Assembly (NCBI GenBank): GCA_024695145.1
Contig: JAILIS010000010.1
Coordinates: 1 to 64,000 of the forward strand
Direction of reading: 5' to 3'
DNA length: 64,000 bases
Origin: Lachnospiraceae bacterium
Lineage (GTDB): Bacteria > Bacillota > Clostridia > Lachnospirales > Lachnospiraceae
The notes below the pieces were generated by a model. That model had not been told where the DNA came from. It searched no databases and was given only the letters and a program-made list of their open reading frames with translations. Positions within the stretch are counted from its first letter, which is position 1, and each line of letters begins with the position of its first letter. Positions 8,100 through 16,486 of the stretch are shown in pieces. A program made the translations under genes and the position numbers.

Positions 8100-9554
8100 T
8101 CATTCCTTATCAACTACAATTACCAGGTCGCTGTAGTAATCTTCCGTCTTGTATTCGGTTTTGTTTTCCTTGTATCCTTTAGGAACCTTAAGGATATGTA
8201 CGGTATATACTCCCTCAGGATCGTCGAAGGTTACCGTTCCGTCGCTGTCAGTCTCGGCCATTTTACATGTGTCATCAGTGCAGAACTGAACCATGGCTCC
8301 GGGAACCGGATCGGATGTTTCATCAACAACTTTGATCCTGTAAAGATTGTCCGAGTTCTTGTAAGAAGTATTCTTCTCAGCAGTTGCTTCACCATTGCCC
8401 TTTAATGCTTCATCAATATGTTCCTCGTACCTGTCGGGTGCTGCTCCGATTATCGGTGCTGCTATCATTTCACCGTTCTTATCAACAAAGAATGATGTAG
8501 GCCAACCGTTGGTCATGTCAAATACATCTTCCCATCCGTCATAAGGCTTGATATTGAGATACGTCACACCGTTTTCCTTTAAGAGCTCCTGAGCATCCTT
8601 AAAGGCTGCCGGATCATCAGCATCACCGCAAAGACCGATAATAGCGCAGTTCTTTGAAGCAAGGTTTTTGTTGATCTTCTCAAGGTCGGGCAGTTCTTTT
8701 ATGCACCATCCGCACCAGGTTGCCCAGACATTTATCATAGTGATCTCGTTTTGTGCAAATATATCTTCACTGTTGACTGTGTTTCCGTCAAAATCCGTAG
8801 TCGTAAAGGAAACCTTTTGTCCCGCTACTCTATCAAACAGGCTCGAAGGTTTTGTATATGTCGCGTTTTTGAGAAGATCATCTTTGAGTGAGAAAAGCTC
8901 ATCGTACTCGGCTTTGAACTCATCTCCCAGATTGTCGTAATTAGACTGATCCTCCAGCATATACTGGTAAAAATGACAGTCATCAGCCTGTGCTATCAGC
9001 ACCATTTCATCTTCATCGACATCTTCACCGTAATCTTCTTTAAAGAATTCTACAATGTCAGCCGGTCCTCTGTCCCTTGTTATCGCAAGTATAACGGCAA
9101 GCGCAACTGCGTTGTCATTATATCTTTTGGAATCTTCATCACTGACATCTCCGCCGGCGAAAATCTCTTCGTATTCATCCTTAGGGATTCCGATATAATC
9201 CATTTCGCCAATGTATATCCCATCATCGTCACTTAAATCCATGTCATAGAAATTGATCACACCGATCGGATTGGCATACTGCTCGGGAAGATGGAAAGTA
9301 ATACCGATGTTGTCGGTTTCCATATCCTCTACCGTATTGCCCTGATCGTCCGCCAAAGCTTTATTTTCCTCTTCGTTTTGATCTTCGGACAGCTCGTCGT
9401 CGCTGCTTTGATCCTCCTGTGTTTCAACGTTTTGTGTATCATCCGCATCCGAAGTGGTCACATTGTATGTGACAGATGAGCAGCCTATGGTGCACGCTGC
9501 CAGGCATACGATCATGATGCATACAATGATCCTGTTGAAAATTTTGTTTTTCAC
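8100..9554 (-). CDS. Thioredoxin-like (TlpA/ResA) lipoprotein with a C-terminal prealbumin-like domain
   Basis: A 484-residue exported lipoprotein. The signal peptide ends in the lipobox LAAC at residue 21. A Asp/Glu-rich spacer (about 32-75) is followed by an unrecognised domain (about 85-235), a thioredoxin fold with WATWCGWC ending at residue 284, and a C-terminal segment from about 405 resembling Cna-B/prealbumin-type domains (VPGAMVQFCTDDTCKM, then EGVYTVHILKVPKGY). It is the proposed extracellular thiol-disulfide enzyme of the redox module and is followed by the CXXC membrane protein and the ferredoxin fusion. Two extra cysteines in the Cna-B-like part could form their own disulfide. 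Confidence 0.85.
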   Translation of the reverse strand: MKNKIFNRIIVCIMIVCLAACTIGCSSVTYNVTTSDADDTQNVETQEDQSSDDELSEDQNEEENKALADDQGNTVEDMETDNIGITFHLPEQYANPIGVINFYDMDLSDDDGIYIGEMDYIGIPKDEYEEIFAGGDVSDEDSKRYNDNAVALAVILAITRDRGPADIVEFFKEDYGEDVDEDEMVLIAQADDCHFYQYMLEDQSNYDNLGDEFKAEYDELFSLKDDLLKNATYTKPSSLFDRVAGQKVSFTTTDFDGNTVNSEDIFAQNEITMINVWATWCGWCIKELPDLEKINKNLASKNCAIIGLCGDADDPAAFKDAQELLKENGVTYLNIKPYDGWEDVFDMTNGWPTSFFVDKNGEMIAAPIIGAAPDRYEEHIDEALKGNGEATAEKNTSYKNSDNLYRIKVVDETSDPVPGAMVQFCTDDTCKMAETDSDGTVTFDDPEGVYTVHILKVPKGYKENKTEYKTEDYYSDLVIVVDKE

Positions 9555-9596
9555 GTTTTCTCTCCTTTTCTTGTATGATGTGAAATTAAAGGTTTC

Positions 9597-9845
9597 TCAG
9601 TTCTCCAGGAAATTTCTCATCGGATTAATCTGTTTTGCAAGATCAAAAATGCTGTCCCGTTCATTATCGACATAATCATTAAGCTGAACTATCTCTTCAT
9701 CCGAGAAACCTTTATTGTTTACAAGCTTTCCCTCAGGCAGACAAAACTCCGCGTTCTTCGTACCGTCTTCAAACAGGATATATACCGCTTTATCATCCTT
9801 AGTGCGTGTAATAGTCGACACGCTCATTCTGATCTCGCTGTTCAT
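9597..9845 (-). CDS. Small conserved-looking acidic protein, function unknown
   Basis: An 82-residue soluble protein without signal peptide or membrane segment, containing INPMRNFLEN at its C-terminus. I do not recognise a family. It lies 42 bp upstream of the redox lipoprotein on the same strand, so it may be the first gene of that operon. No Shine-Dalgarno sequence precedes the ATG, and a TATAAT sits only six bases before it, so the mRNA may be leaderless. Codon use and the acidic composition look like a real gene, but confidence is moderate. Confidence 0.6.
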   Translation of the reverse strand: MNSEIRMSVSTITRTKDDKAVYILFEDGTKNAEFCLPEGKLVNNKGFSDEEIVQLNDYVDNERDSIFDLAKQINPMRNFLEN

Positions 9846-9851
9846 GAGGGT

Positions 9852-9857
9852 ATTATA
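9852..9857 (-). promoter_or_regulatory. -10 element directly upstream of the 82-residue gene
   Basis: TATAAT on the minus strand ends six bases before the ATG at 9845, so the expected start of transcription coincides with the A of the start codon. No good -35 box is present at 16-18 bp. It is consistent with a leaderless transcript but may be chance in AT-rich sequence. Confidence 0.35.
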
Positions 9858-9919
9858 TCCTAAAAAGATCGAATTGCCTATAATTACTATATATTATGAG
9901 TTAAATTCACAGAATCAAA

Positions 9920-9958
9920 AAAAGGTGTCAAAAAGAACCGTCCCTTTTGACACCTTTT
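9920..9958 (-). terminator. Intrinsic terminator of the fucose isomerase gene, REP-like palindrome
   Basis: A perfect 14-bp inverted repeat (AAAAGGTGTCAAAA/TTTTGACACCTTTT) with an 11-base loop GGGACGGTTCT is followed on the minus strand by a T run, 14 bp after the isomerase stop codon. It is a strong rho-independent terminator. The GGTGTCAAAA...GGGACGGTTC...TTTTGACACC pattern also resembles a dispersed palindrome I remember from many Firmicute genomes. Only this copy is in the window. Confidence 0.85.
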
Positions 9959-9971
9959 GATCAGATTTGTT

Positions 9972-11780
9972 TTATCGGATCGTTTTGTAGAGTGGACCGT
10001 AGGCCTTGCAGGCTCTGTAATCCTGACCTTCCTTGTCGCTTCCGAATGCGTTCCATGCGGCCGGACGATATATGTCGTCGGCACAGACATTATGCATGCA
10101 AACGGGGATACGCAGCATTGACGCCATCGTGATCAGATCTGCTCCGATATGTCCGTAGCTTATCGCTCCGTGATTGGCTCCCCAGTTGTTCATAACGTCA
10201 TATGCGGTCTTGAAAGGTGAACCGGAGACGCCGTCTGTTCTTGGTGCAAACCATGTGCACGGCCATGTGTAGTCAGTCCTCTTCCATAATACATCCGATA
10301 CTTCATCGGGAAGATTGACCGTCCAGCCTTCTACTATCTGCAGTGCAGGCCCAAGGTTCTTGATAAGGTTCAGTCGTATCATCGTTGCGGGCATTTCCGC
10401 TCTTGTAAGGAATCTTGCCGAGTAACCGGCTCCTCTGAAGTATCCGTTATCCGCAGGACACCACTCGGTAGCAGCCATCATGGTCTCTATATCCTTGTCA
10501 GTCACTTCATACCATTCCTTCATAACGGGATTGCCGTTAGCATCCTTTACTTCACCGCATGCGTCGAGGCAGCATGCTCCCGAATTGATAAGATGTATGA
10601 AGCCGTCGGCTTCCTTTGCATGACCTTCGATATCATATCCCGTCACGCGCTTAACCGCTGCGCCGCTCCAGTATGTACGCACATCTGCGAACATCTGCGG
10701 ACGGTTCGTAAGGAGCTTCATGAACAGCATCGATGCACCGTTTAATGTATCATTCTCCGTTGCAAGTATGAACGGCTCTCTTGCCCCGTTCCAGTCAAAT
10801 GACGTATTGAGGATAGCCTCCGGGAAATCACAGTTCGGCCAATGATCCGTCCACTGACGCTGTCCCTGGAAGCCTCCGCATATGGCGTTGTGACCGACCG
10901 CCTCTTCTTCGCATCCTTCGGGAAGATTGGGATTGCCCTGATAGAGATCTTCGATGATAACAGCCATCTTGGCGGTAAATTCCCAATCCTTCTCTTTCTG
11001 TTCGTCTGACTTCTTAACGAAATCGGGATTCTTATCGAAGCCCTGTCTGCAGTATTTCTTTATCCATGTCAGAGCCTTCTGATATTCATCTTCGTTGTAT
11101 ATATGCTCTTCCATGCGGCGAAGTATCTCAACTTCGTCAACCGATTCAACTCTCATTCCGAGATATTCCTCAAAGAAATCCTGATTGATGATCGATCCGC
11201 CTATACCCATACACTGGCTTCCGATCTGAAGATAAGACTTGTCTCTCATGGAGGCCGCAGCCACGGCAGCTCTTGCAAATCTTAAAAGCTTTGTTCTGAC
11301 ATCTTCCGGGATAACGGTATCGTCAGCGTCCTGTACGTCTTTTCCGTATATACCGAATGCCGGAAGACCCTTCTGCGCATAAGTTGCCAGTACACTTGCA
11401 AGATATACCGCCCCGGGTCTTTCCGTCGCATTCAGTCCCCAGACACCTTTTATCGTCAGGGGATTCATATCCATGGTCTCTGAGCCGTAACACCAGCAGG
11501 GGGTAACGCTTAATGTAACGGCCACACCTTCTTTGCGGAATTTCGCTTCACATGCGGCGGATTCCGCAACCCGGCCGATGGTGGTGTCTGCAATGACTAC
11601 CCTGACAGGCTCTCCGTTCGAGTATTTCAGGTTTTCCTCAAACAGTTTCTTGGCCGATCTTGCCATGTTCATTGTCTGCTCTTCGAGTGATTCACGAACC
11701 TTTAAGGGGCCCCTTCTTCCGTCAATGATCGGCCTAATGCCGATAGCCGGATAATCACCGATATATCTGTTCTTTGCCAT
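9972..11780 (-). CDS. fucI: L-fucose isomerase
   Basis: A 602-residue cytosolic ketol isomerase (E. coli FucI has 591) converting L-fucose to L-fuculose, often also D-arabinose to D-ribulose. Recognition rests on the length and collinear family landmarks: [12 protein letters not shown] near the N-terminus, [30 protein letters not shown] and the C-terminal [28 protein letters not shown]-type block (here with [10 protein letters not shown]). AAGGAGG precedes the ATG. It is monocistronic, ends in a strong terminator, and is divergent from an AraC regulator. No fuculokinase or fuculose-phosphate aldolase of recognised type is next to it; the FGGY kinase at 2467 and the GatY-like aldolase at 13313 are possible partners. 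Confidence 0.93.
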   Translation of the reverse strand: MAKNRYIGDYPAIGIRPIIDGRRGPLKVRESLEEQTMNMARSAKKLFEENLKYSNGEPVRVVIADTTIGRVAESAACEAKFRKEGVAVTLSVTPCWCYGSETMDMNPLTIKGVWGLNATERPGAVYLASVLATYAQKGLPAFGIYGKDVQDADDTVIPEDVRTKLLRFARAAVAAASMRDKSYLQIGSQCMGIGGSIINQDFFEEYLGMRVESVDEVEILRRMEEHIYNEDEYQKALTWIKKYCRQGFDKNPDFVKKSDEQKEKDWEFTAKMAVIIEDLYQGNPNLPEGCEEEAVGHNAICGGFQGQRQWTDHWPNCDFPEAILNTSFDWNGAREPFILATENDTLNGASMLFMKLLTNRPQMFADVRTYWSGAAVKRVTGYDIEGHAKEADGFIHLINSGACCLDACGEVKDANGNPVMKEWYEVTDKDIETMMAATEWCPADNGYFRGAGYSARFLTRAEMPATMIRLNLIKNLGPALQIVEGWTVNLPDEVSDVLWKRTDYTWPCTWFAPRTDGVSGSPFKTAYDVMNNWGANHGAISYGHIGADLITMASMLRIPVCMHNVCADDIYRPAAWNAFGSDKEGQDYRACKAYGPLYKTIR

Positions 11781-11856
11781 TTCATATCCTCCTTACCTTA
11801 TTGTAAGCATCGCCGTTTAAGACTCTGCTCATTTATAAAAATCTTCTCCAATTGTG

Positions 11857-11884
11857 ATTTTATCCCTACCACACATGGATTCAA
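11857..11884 (-). promoter_or_regulatory. Possible fucI promoter
   Basis: TTGAAT (11884-11879), a 16-bp spacer and TAAAAT (11862-11857) read toward fucI in the 165-bp divergent region shared with the AraC gene. The boxes are moderate, as expected for an AraC-activated promoter. On the plus strand TATACT at 11890-11895 could serve the AraC gene. Confidence 0.45.
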
Positions 11885-11945
11885 AGTGTTATACTATAAA
11901 AAAATATAACGATATTCACTTTTTTCGTCCCGGGAGAAACAGTTT

Positions 11946-12797
11946 ATGAAATTTACCGATTATAAAGAATCGCGGACACAGGGAACCTTCAACTTTCCCA
12001 TAGCTTACTATCATCAGACTCCGCTCAGTCCGCGATATTATATGCCCTACCACTGGCATACGCATTATGAGATCATGCGTATCATCTCAGGATCGTTCCA
12101 TCTGACTTTGGATAACCGGACCGAAACATACTCCGCAGGCGATGTGATTTTCATAACCAGCGGAGTTCTGCACGGCGGAGAACCCGAAGATTGTGTATAC
12201 GAATGTATAGTTTTCGATCTCGACATGCTAATGAAAGATAACCATGCATGTGCCAATACAATACAGAGCATTATGAACGGAAAGATCCGGATCGATACAC
12301 ATATCTCGGAAAAATGTGATAAAATTCTCCCGATCACCAAAAAGCTGTGTCATGTACTCTCGGAAAAGAAGACAGGGTACGAATTCATGACACAGGGGTA
12401 TCTTTATATGCTGATCGGAACTATAATGGAGGAACGGCTGTATGAGGAATCCAAGTACAATACCGTTGTCACGGAACGCCTCAACTCCATTAAAAATGTT
12501 ATCGACTATATATCCGATAACTATTCGGACCAGGTTACCCTCGAAGCGCTTTCAAAGATCGCCGGTATGAACCCCAAATACTTCTGCAGATACTTTCGAA
12601 GCATGACAGGGCGGACTCCCATAGATTATCTGAACTACTACAGGGTGGAATGCGCCTGTGAAATGCTCTCGACAAAAGATATATCCGTCAAGGAAACCGC
12701 AATTTCATGCGGATTTTCAGATGAAAGTTACTTCGTCAAAACATTCCGTAAATACAAAAATACGACACCCAAACAGTTTACAAGAAAGGAATTCTGA
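11946..12797 (+). CDS. AraC-family regulator (cupin plus double HTH)
   Basis: A 283-residue regulator. The N-terminal cupin-like sugar-sensing domain (about 15-105) contains MPYHWHTHYEIMRI and a SAGDVIFITSGVLHGG segment. The C-terminal AraC DNA-binding domain (about 180-283) has the two HTH motifs VTLEALSKIAGMNPKYFCRYFRS and ISVKETAISCGFSDESYFVKTFRKY. It is divergent from fucI and probably activates it, with L-fucose or another aldose as effector. The 168-residue lipoprotein gene follows after two bases and is likely translated in a coupled way. Confidence 0.9.
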   Translation: MKFTDYKESRTQGTFNFPIAYYHQTPLSPRYYMPYHWHTHYEIMRIISGSFHLTLDNRTETYSAGDVIFITSGVLHGGEPEDCVYECIVFDLDMLMKDNHACANTIQSIMNGKIRIDTHISEKCDKILPITKKLCHVLSEKKTGYEFMTQGYLYMLIGTIMEERLYEESKYNTVVTERLNSIKNVIDYISDNYSDQVTLEALSKIAGMNPKYFCRYFRSMTGRTPIDYLNYYRVECACEMLSTKDISVKETAISCGFSDESYFVKTFRKYKNTTPKQFTRKEF

Positions 12798-12799
12798 TC

Positions 12800-13306
12800 A
12801 TGAACCGCTTATTATCCGCGATCATCGCACTCTGTTATATCCCAATGCTTTGTGCATGCAGCACCTCTTCAAAGATCAACTGCCCGTTCACGGATCTTTC
12901 ATGGGAGGCAGAAACTGATGATATGATCGGCCTCGAAGGAGACGGATATGAGACATATGAGAGTATCTATAAGGGGATGACTTATACTTATCCCAAAGAG
13001 TATCTCGGAAGAACCGGCATCATCAAATATATGTATGATGATTCGGGAAAGCTGTGTAACGTTTCCTGGTCATATACCGGAGACGGGGCTGAGGAGATCA
13101 TGGAAGTTTACAAAAATGTGGTGGATGAGATGAATGCCCTTCACGGCAAAAGCAAAAATGATGACGGTGTCGGTAATTACTGTGAAATATGGGAAAGTGA
13201 CGGCGGCACCGTTATGGCCAATGCCGTCGTCACAAATGATGTCACTGTTATGCAGATAGCCTATATGAGCCCTGACGTGTCAAAAAGCACCGCCGGATCT
13301 GACTGA
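12800..13306 (+). CDS. Small lipoprotein, function unknown
   Basis: A 168-residue exported protein. The N-terminus has a hydrophobic stretch (LLSAIIALCYIPMLCAC) ending in a lipobox-like LCAC at residues 16-20, followed by Ser/Thr-rich mature sequence and an acidic domain rich in Tyr and Gly. No family recognised. Its ATG follows the AraC stop by two bases, with AAGGA inside the end of that gene, so the two form an operon. A lipoprotein directly behind a fucose-type AraC regulator is unusual and might report on or bind sugar outside the cell; this is speculation. Confidence 0.72.
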   Translation: MNRLLSAIIALCYIPMLCACSTSSKINCPFTDLSWEAETDDMIGLEGDGYETYESIYKGMTYTYPKEYLGRTGIIKYMYDDSGKLCNVSWSYTGDGAEEIMEVYKNVVDEMNALHGKSKNDDGVGNYCEIWESDGGTVMANAVVTNDVTVMQIAYMSPDVSKSTAGSD

Positions 13307-13312
13307 CCGGTC

Positions 13313-14161
13313 TTATGCTTTGCCGGCGCTGCCGCAAACGTTTATCTTTTCCTTCACAAGGTCTGTTACATTTGCCATTCCCTTTGCGCAGTATTTCTTC
13401 GGATCGAACACATCGGGATCTTCCTTCAGATAATCCTTGATACCGTTTGAAAATGCGATCCGAAGTTCTGTTGCAAAATTCACCTTGCTGATACCGCGTC
13501 TGATACAGTCTTTTACCGCTTCATCCGGAACACCTGATGCTCCGTGAAGTACAAGGGGAATGCTGACGACTTTCCTGATCTCGGAAAGCCTTTCAAAATC
13601 AAGCTTCGGCTCTCCCTTGTATATCCCATGTGCAGTACCGATCGCAACCGCAAGAGATGTGACACCCGTTTCTTTAACAAACTTAACCGCATCATCCGGA
13701 TCCGTATATCCGGGATCGTCACAGCTCATGTCATCTTCTTTGCCGCCGACTTTGCCAAGCTCGGCTTCAACAGGAATTCCGGAAGGTCTGCATGCATCCG
13801 CCACTCTCTTTGAAAGTGCGATATTCTCCTCGAATTCAAGCTTGGATCCGTCTATCATGATTGATGTATATCCGATGCGAAGTGCCTGCATCGCAAGATC
13901 AAAACTGTTTCCATGATCAAGATGCAGTGCGATCGGAACTCTTGCCTTGTTTGCAGCTGCCGCCACGTTGGCATGATACATCTCAAGACCTGCATATTTC
14001 ACGGTTGACGGCGTTGTCTGAAGGATCGCGGGAGCACCGAGCTCCTCACACGCCTTTATAACCGCCATGACCATCTCCATATTCTCGACATTAAATGCCC
14101 CGACAGCGTAGCCTTCCCTGTCTGCCTTTTCCAGCATCAGTTCGCTTGTTACAAGTGCCAT
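13313..14161 (-). CDS. Class II tagatose/fructose-bisphosphate aldolase, GatY/KbaY-like
   Basis: A 282-residue zinc aldolase (E. coli GatY has 284) cleaving a ketose-1,6-bisphosphate to glyceraldehyde-3-phosphate and dihydroxyacetone phosphate. Zinc and active-site blocks are IALHLDHGNSFD, VEAELGKVGGKEDD, VAIGTAHGIY and LVLHGASGVPDEAV. The C-terminal CGSAGKA matches the GatY/KbaY ending (CGCEGRA-like) better than glycolytic Fba. GatZ, its usual partner, is encoded 13 kb away at the left edge. A promoter lies upstream and an AGGAGG site precedes the ATG. Whether tagatose- or fructose-bisphosphate is used cannot be settled here. Confidence 0.85.
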   Translation of the reverse strand: MALVTSELMLEKADREGYAVGAFNVENMEMVMAVIKACEELGAPAILQTTPSTVKYAGLEMYHANVAAAANKARVPIALHLDHGNSFDLAMQALRIGYTSIMIDGSKLEFEENIALSKRVADACRPSGIPVEAELGKVGGKEDDMSCDDPGYTDPDDAVKFVKETGVTSLAVAIGTAHGIYKGEPKLDFERLSEIRKVVSIPLVLHGASGVPDEAVKDCIRRGISKVNFATELRIAFSNGIKDYLKEDPDVFDPKKYCAKGMANVTDLVKEKINVCGSAGKA

Positions 14162-14211
14162 TATATTCCCTCCTTTAGACGTCGAATCTGTTTTTGATCC
14201 TAACCGTGTTC

Positions 14212-14241
14212 ATAATACCATATTAGCTTACAAAAGCTCAA
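14212..14241 (-). promoter_or_regulatory. Possible promoter of the GatY-like aldolase gene
   Basis: TTGAGC (14241-14236), an 18-bp spacer and TATTAT (14217-14212) lie about 50 bp upstream of the ATG on the minus strand. A short AGCTT/AAGCT stem overlaps the spacer. Confidence 0.5.
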
Positions 14242-14277
14242 CGAACACTTCTGTCCTGTTATCTGTACACCGTATAT

Positions 14278-16362
14278 TCAGCCGAGCAGTATCGCTGCCG
14301 CATCAAAAGGTTTTTCAAATACCAGACTTATCCTGCCGCCGTCTGCGGTTATCCGGTGGTCGGACGTTTCATATGTGTCAACGACCGAAAGGTCATATTC
14401 AAGTGGGATCTCGATCTTCAAAGAGCCGGAAAGAGCAAAGGTATGCACAATTATCAGTGCACCGCCATCATCCCCGTATCTGACTGATGCCTGATAATCC
14501 TTAAGATCCCTGTTTGATCTCTGGAAAGGTCCGTACATTTTCGTCTTTCCGCCCGCTATGACCGGAGATGCTTTTTTGTAGAACGACGTTCCTTTATCCG
14601 CCAAAGCCCACTGATTTTCACAAAGATCATATACATCCCCCGAAATACACAATACCCCGTACATTCCCGCACATATGGAATATACGATCCTCTCGGGGGG
14701 ATCATCTTTGCGCAGAACCGACCATATCTGACTCTTTGACGCAAGGATCAGGCTCTGCAGATCGGCCGCTATGACCGGTATCTCCTTCTCCTCATGTGCA
14801 TCGGAAAATGAGAGAAAATCAGCCAGTTCCATGAAAGACGGCTCGAGCCTGTGACCTCCGGATGAACATACTTCTATTGCTATTCCCGGGACATTCTGTC
14901 TGATCTTTTTATAGAATCTCTGTACGGCTTCGACAACCTGCCGCAATCCTTCGCCGTAACTTTCGGCACCGTCGCATCCTATGCCTATCGTGTCATTGTA
15001 ATCGATCTTGATATATTTGAATCCGTTGTCATTAAGAAGATCTATGACCTTTTCCGTCAGATACCTGTCCACCCATTCAGTCCTCATATCCCAGAAACGC
15101 CTCGTTCCGGATATGATGATCTTACCGTCCCTTGTTAAAAGATGCTCTTTTTGCGACCGCGCAGCAGCATCTTTTCCGACAACTTCCAGTTCAAACCATA
15201 TCCCGGCCTTCATCCCCGCCGAGTTTATCTTCTCGACCACCTTCTTAAGGCCGTTCGGGAACAGATTGCCTGCCACATTCCAGTCCCCCATATTGTCCTG
15301 CCAACCGCATATCTCATCAGCATACCAGCCGGCATCGATCACAAAGTAATCGTAGCCTTTTCCTTTAAGAAGCGGCAGTATCCTGTCTATGTTCTCTTCG
15401 CTCGGTTCGCCCCAGGTCGTGCAGTACTCGTTGAAGATCAGAGGAAGCTCCTTTGACCTCAGATCATTCGGGATCTTTACCCTCTGTGCATCGAGCAGCC
15501 TGTCACATACTGTTTCAAAATCAGCTTTTGCCACAGTTATGAATGCTTTCGGAGTCGTAAATGATTCTTTGCCGGAAAGCAGTTTTCTGTAGTGACCGTA
15601 TTCATAGTCGGCAAGCCCTCCCGTTATACTCAGATTCTCATCGATACGAACGGCTTCGATCTGCCATGAGGACGGGCAGGCGAGAGTCAACGCCCATATA
15701 ACACCGGCTTCCCGGTCTTCAAGAGCGGCAAACGGAAAGAAACCTCTTATCGGCATGGACCCGGTAGTTCCGAACTTTTCACATCTGACTCCGAATCTCG
15801 CCCATGACGGTTCAAGCATCAGGTCTTCTATCGTATCGGTACAGTGGCGCCCCTCTGCACTCCAGCGGCTCCTGAACCTGTGCAGAAACAGTCTTCCCGT
15901 AGCCTCATCATCGGCATAAGGTGTCAGACCGGACAGACTGACTGATGAAACGGCTTCTATCATTACATCATCACTTGTATTGTTATGTAATTTTGTGTAA
16001 ACGGATAGTGCCCTTGAATCCCTGTATCCCGTCAGAACGTGCTCAACTTCTATTCCGTCGGGACACGAAAGTACAGTTGTCACCGTTTTGATATCACCCT
16101 CCTCTTTCGTTTCCTGAGAAACGTATTTCATGGCCATTGTCAACGCACTGTTATGGCGTGTCATACCGGCAGCAAAACCGATAATGGAGCTGTCTCCGGA
16201 AACCGAGATCTGGACGAGCGGATCCGCGCCGCCTTTGTCCCATCTCGGGATATCATAACCGCTTGGCACAATGCAGAACGAAACCTGCCCTTCCTGTGAT
16301 ATTACATATACCGCAGTCATATCACCTATCGGTATCATCCTGATCTCTTTTTTATCTTTCAT
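14278..16362 (-). CDS. GH36-family alpha-galactosidase-like glycosidase (intracellular)
   Basis: A 694-residue retaining glycosidase without signal peptide. An N-terminal beta domain (about 1-300) is followed by a TIM barrel whose nucleophile Asp is in YIKIDYNDT and whose acid/base Asp is probably in LSFSDAHE. VCSSGGHRLEP and VIDAGWY are also family landmarks. It is the divergent GH36 type, clearly different from the 733-residue enzyme at 19850, so the two may act on different linkages or chain lengths. It follows the second ABC permease by 124 bp with a hairpin between, suggesting it belongs to the transporter operon at a different expression level. Confidence 0.85.
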   Translation of the reverse strand: MKDKKEIRMIPIGDMTAVYVISQEGQVSFCIVPSGYDIPRWDKGGADPLVQISVSGDSSIIGFAAGMTRHNSALTMAMKYVSQETKEEGDIKTVTTVLSCPDGIEVEHVLTGYRDSRALSVYTKLHNNTSDDVMIEAVSSVSLSGLTPYADDEATGRLFLHRFRSRWSAEGRHCTDTIEDLMLEPSWARFGVRCEKFGTTGSMPIRGFFPFAALEDREAGVIWALTLACPSSWQIEAVRIDENLSITGGLADYEYGHYRKLLSGKESFTTPKAFITVAKADFETVCDRLLDAQRVKIPNDLRSKELPLIFNEYCTTWGEPSEENIDRILPLLKGKGYDYFVIDAGWYADEICGWQDNMGDWNVAGNLFPNGLKKVVEKINSAGMKAGIWFELEVVGKDAAARSQKEHLLTRDGKIIISGTRRFWDMRTEWVDRYLTEKVIDLLNDNGFKYIKIDYNDTIGIGCDGAESYGEGLRQVVEAVQRFYKKIRQNVPGIAIEVCSSGGHRLEPSFMELADFLSFSDAHEEKEIPVIAADLQSLILASKSQIWSVLRKDDPPERIVYSICAGMYGVLCISGDVYDLCENQWALADKGTSFYKKASPVIAGGKTKMYGPFQRSNRDLKDYQASVRYGDDGGALIIVHTFALSGSLKIEIPLEYDLSVVDTYETSDHRITADGGRISLVFEKPFDAAAILLG

Positions 16363-16406
16363 AAACTGCCTCCGTTCTTTTACGCTGACCTGACATCCTT
16401 ATTTGA

Positions 16407-16435
16407 CAAAAGACAGACTCTTCGTCTGTCTTTTG
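16407..16435. terminator. Strong hairpin between ABC permease and glycosidase genes
   Basis: A perfect 12-bp stem (CAAAAGACAGAC/GTCTGTCTTTTG) with a 5-base loop. On the minus strand the descending arm ends CTTTTG and then TCAAAT, so the T run is short. It may be a partial terminator or a stabiliser separating expression of the transporter from the glycosidase. Confidence 0.6.
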
Positions 16436-16486
16436 AAATACGGGAGCCGTCAGCCCGGTTCGTGTCTTTTGTGATGCATATACTGT

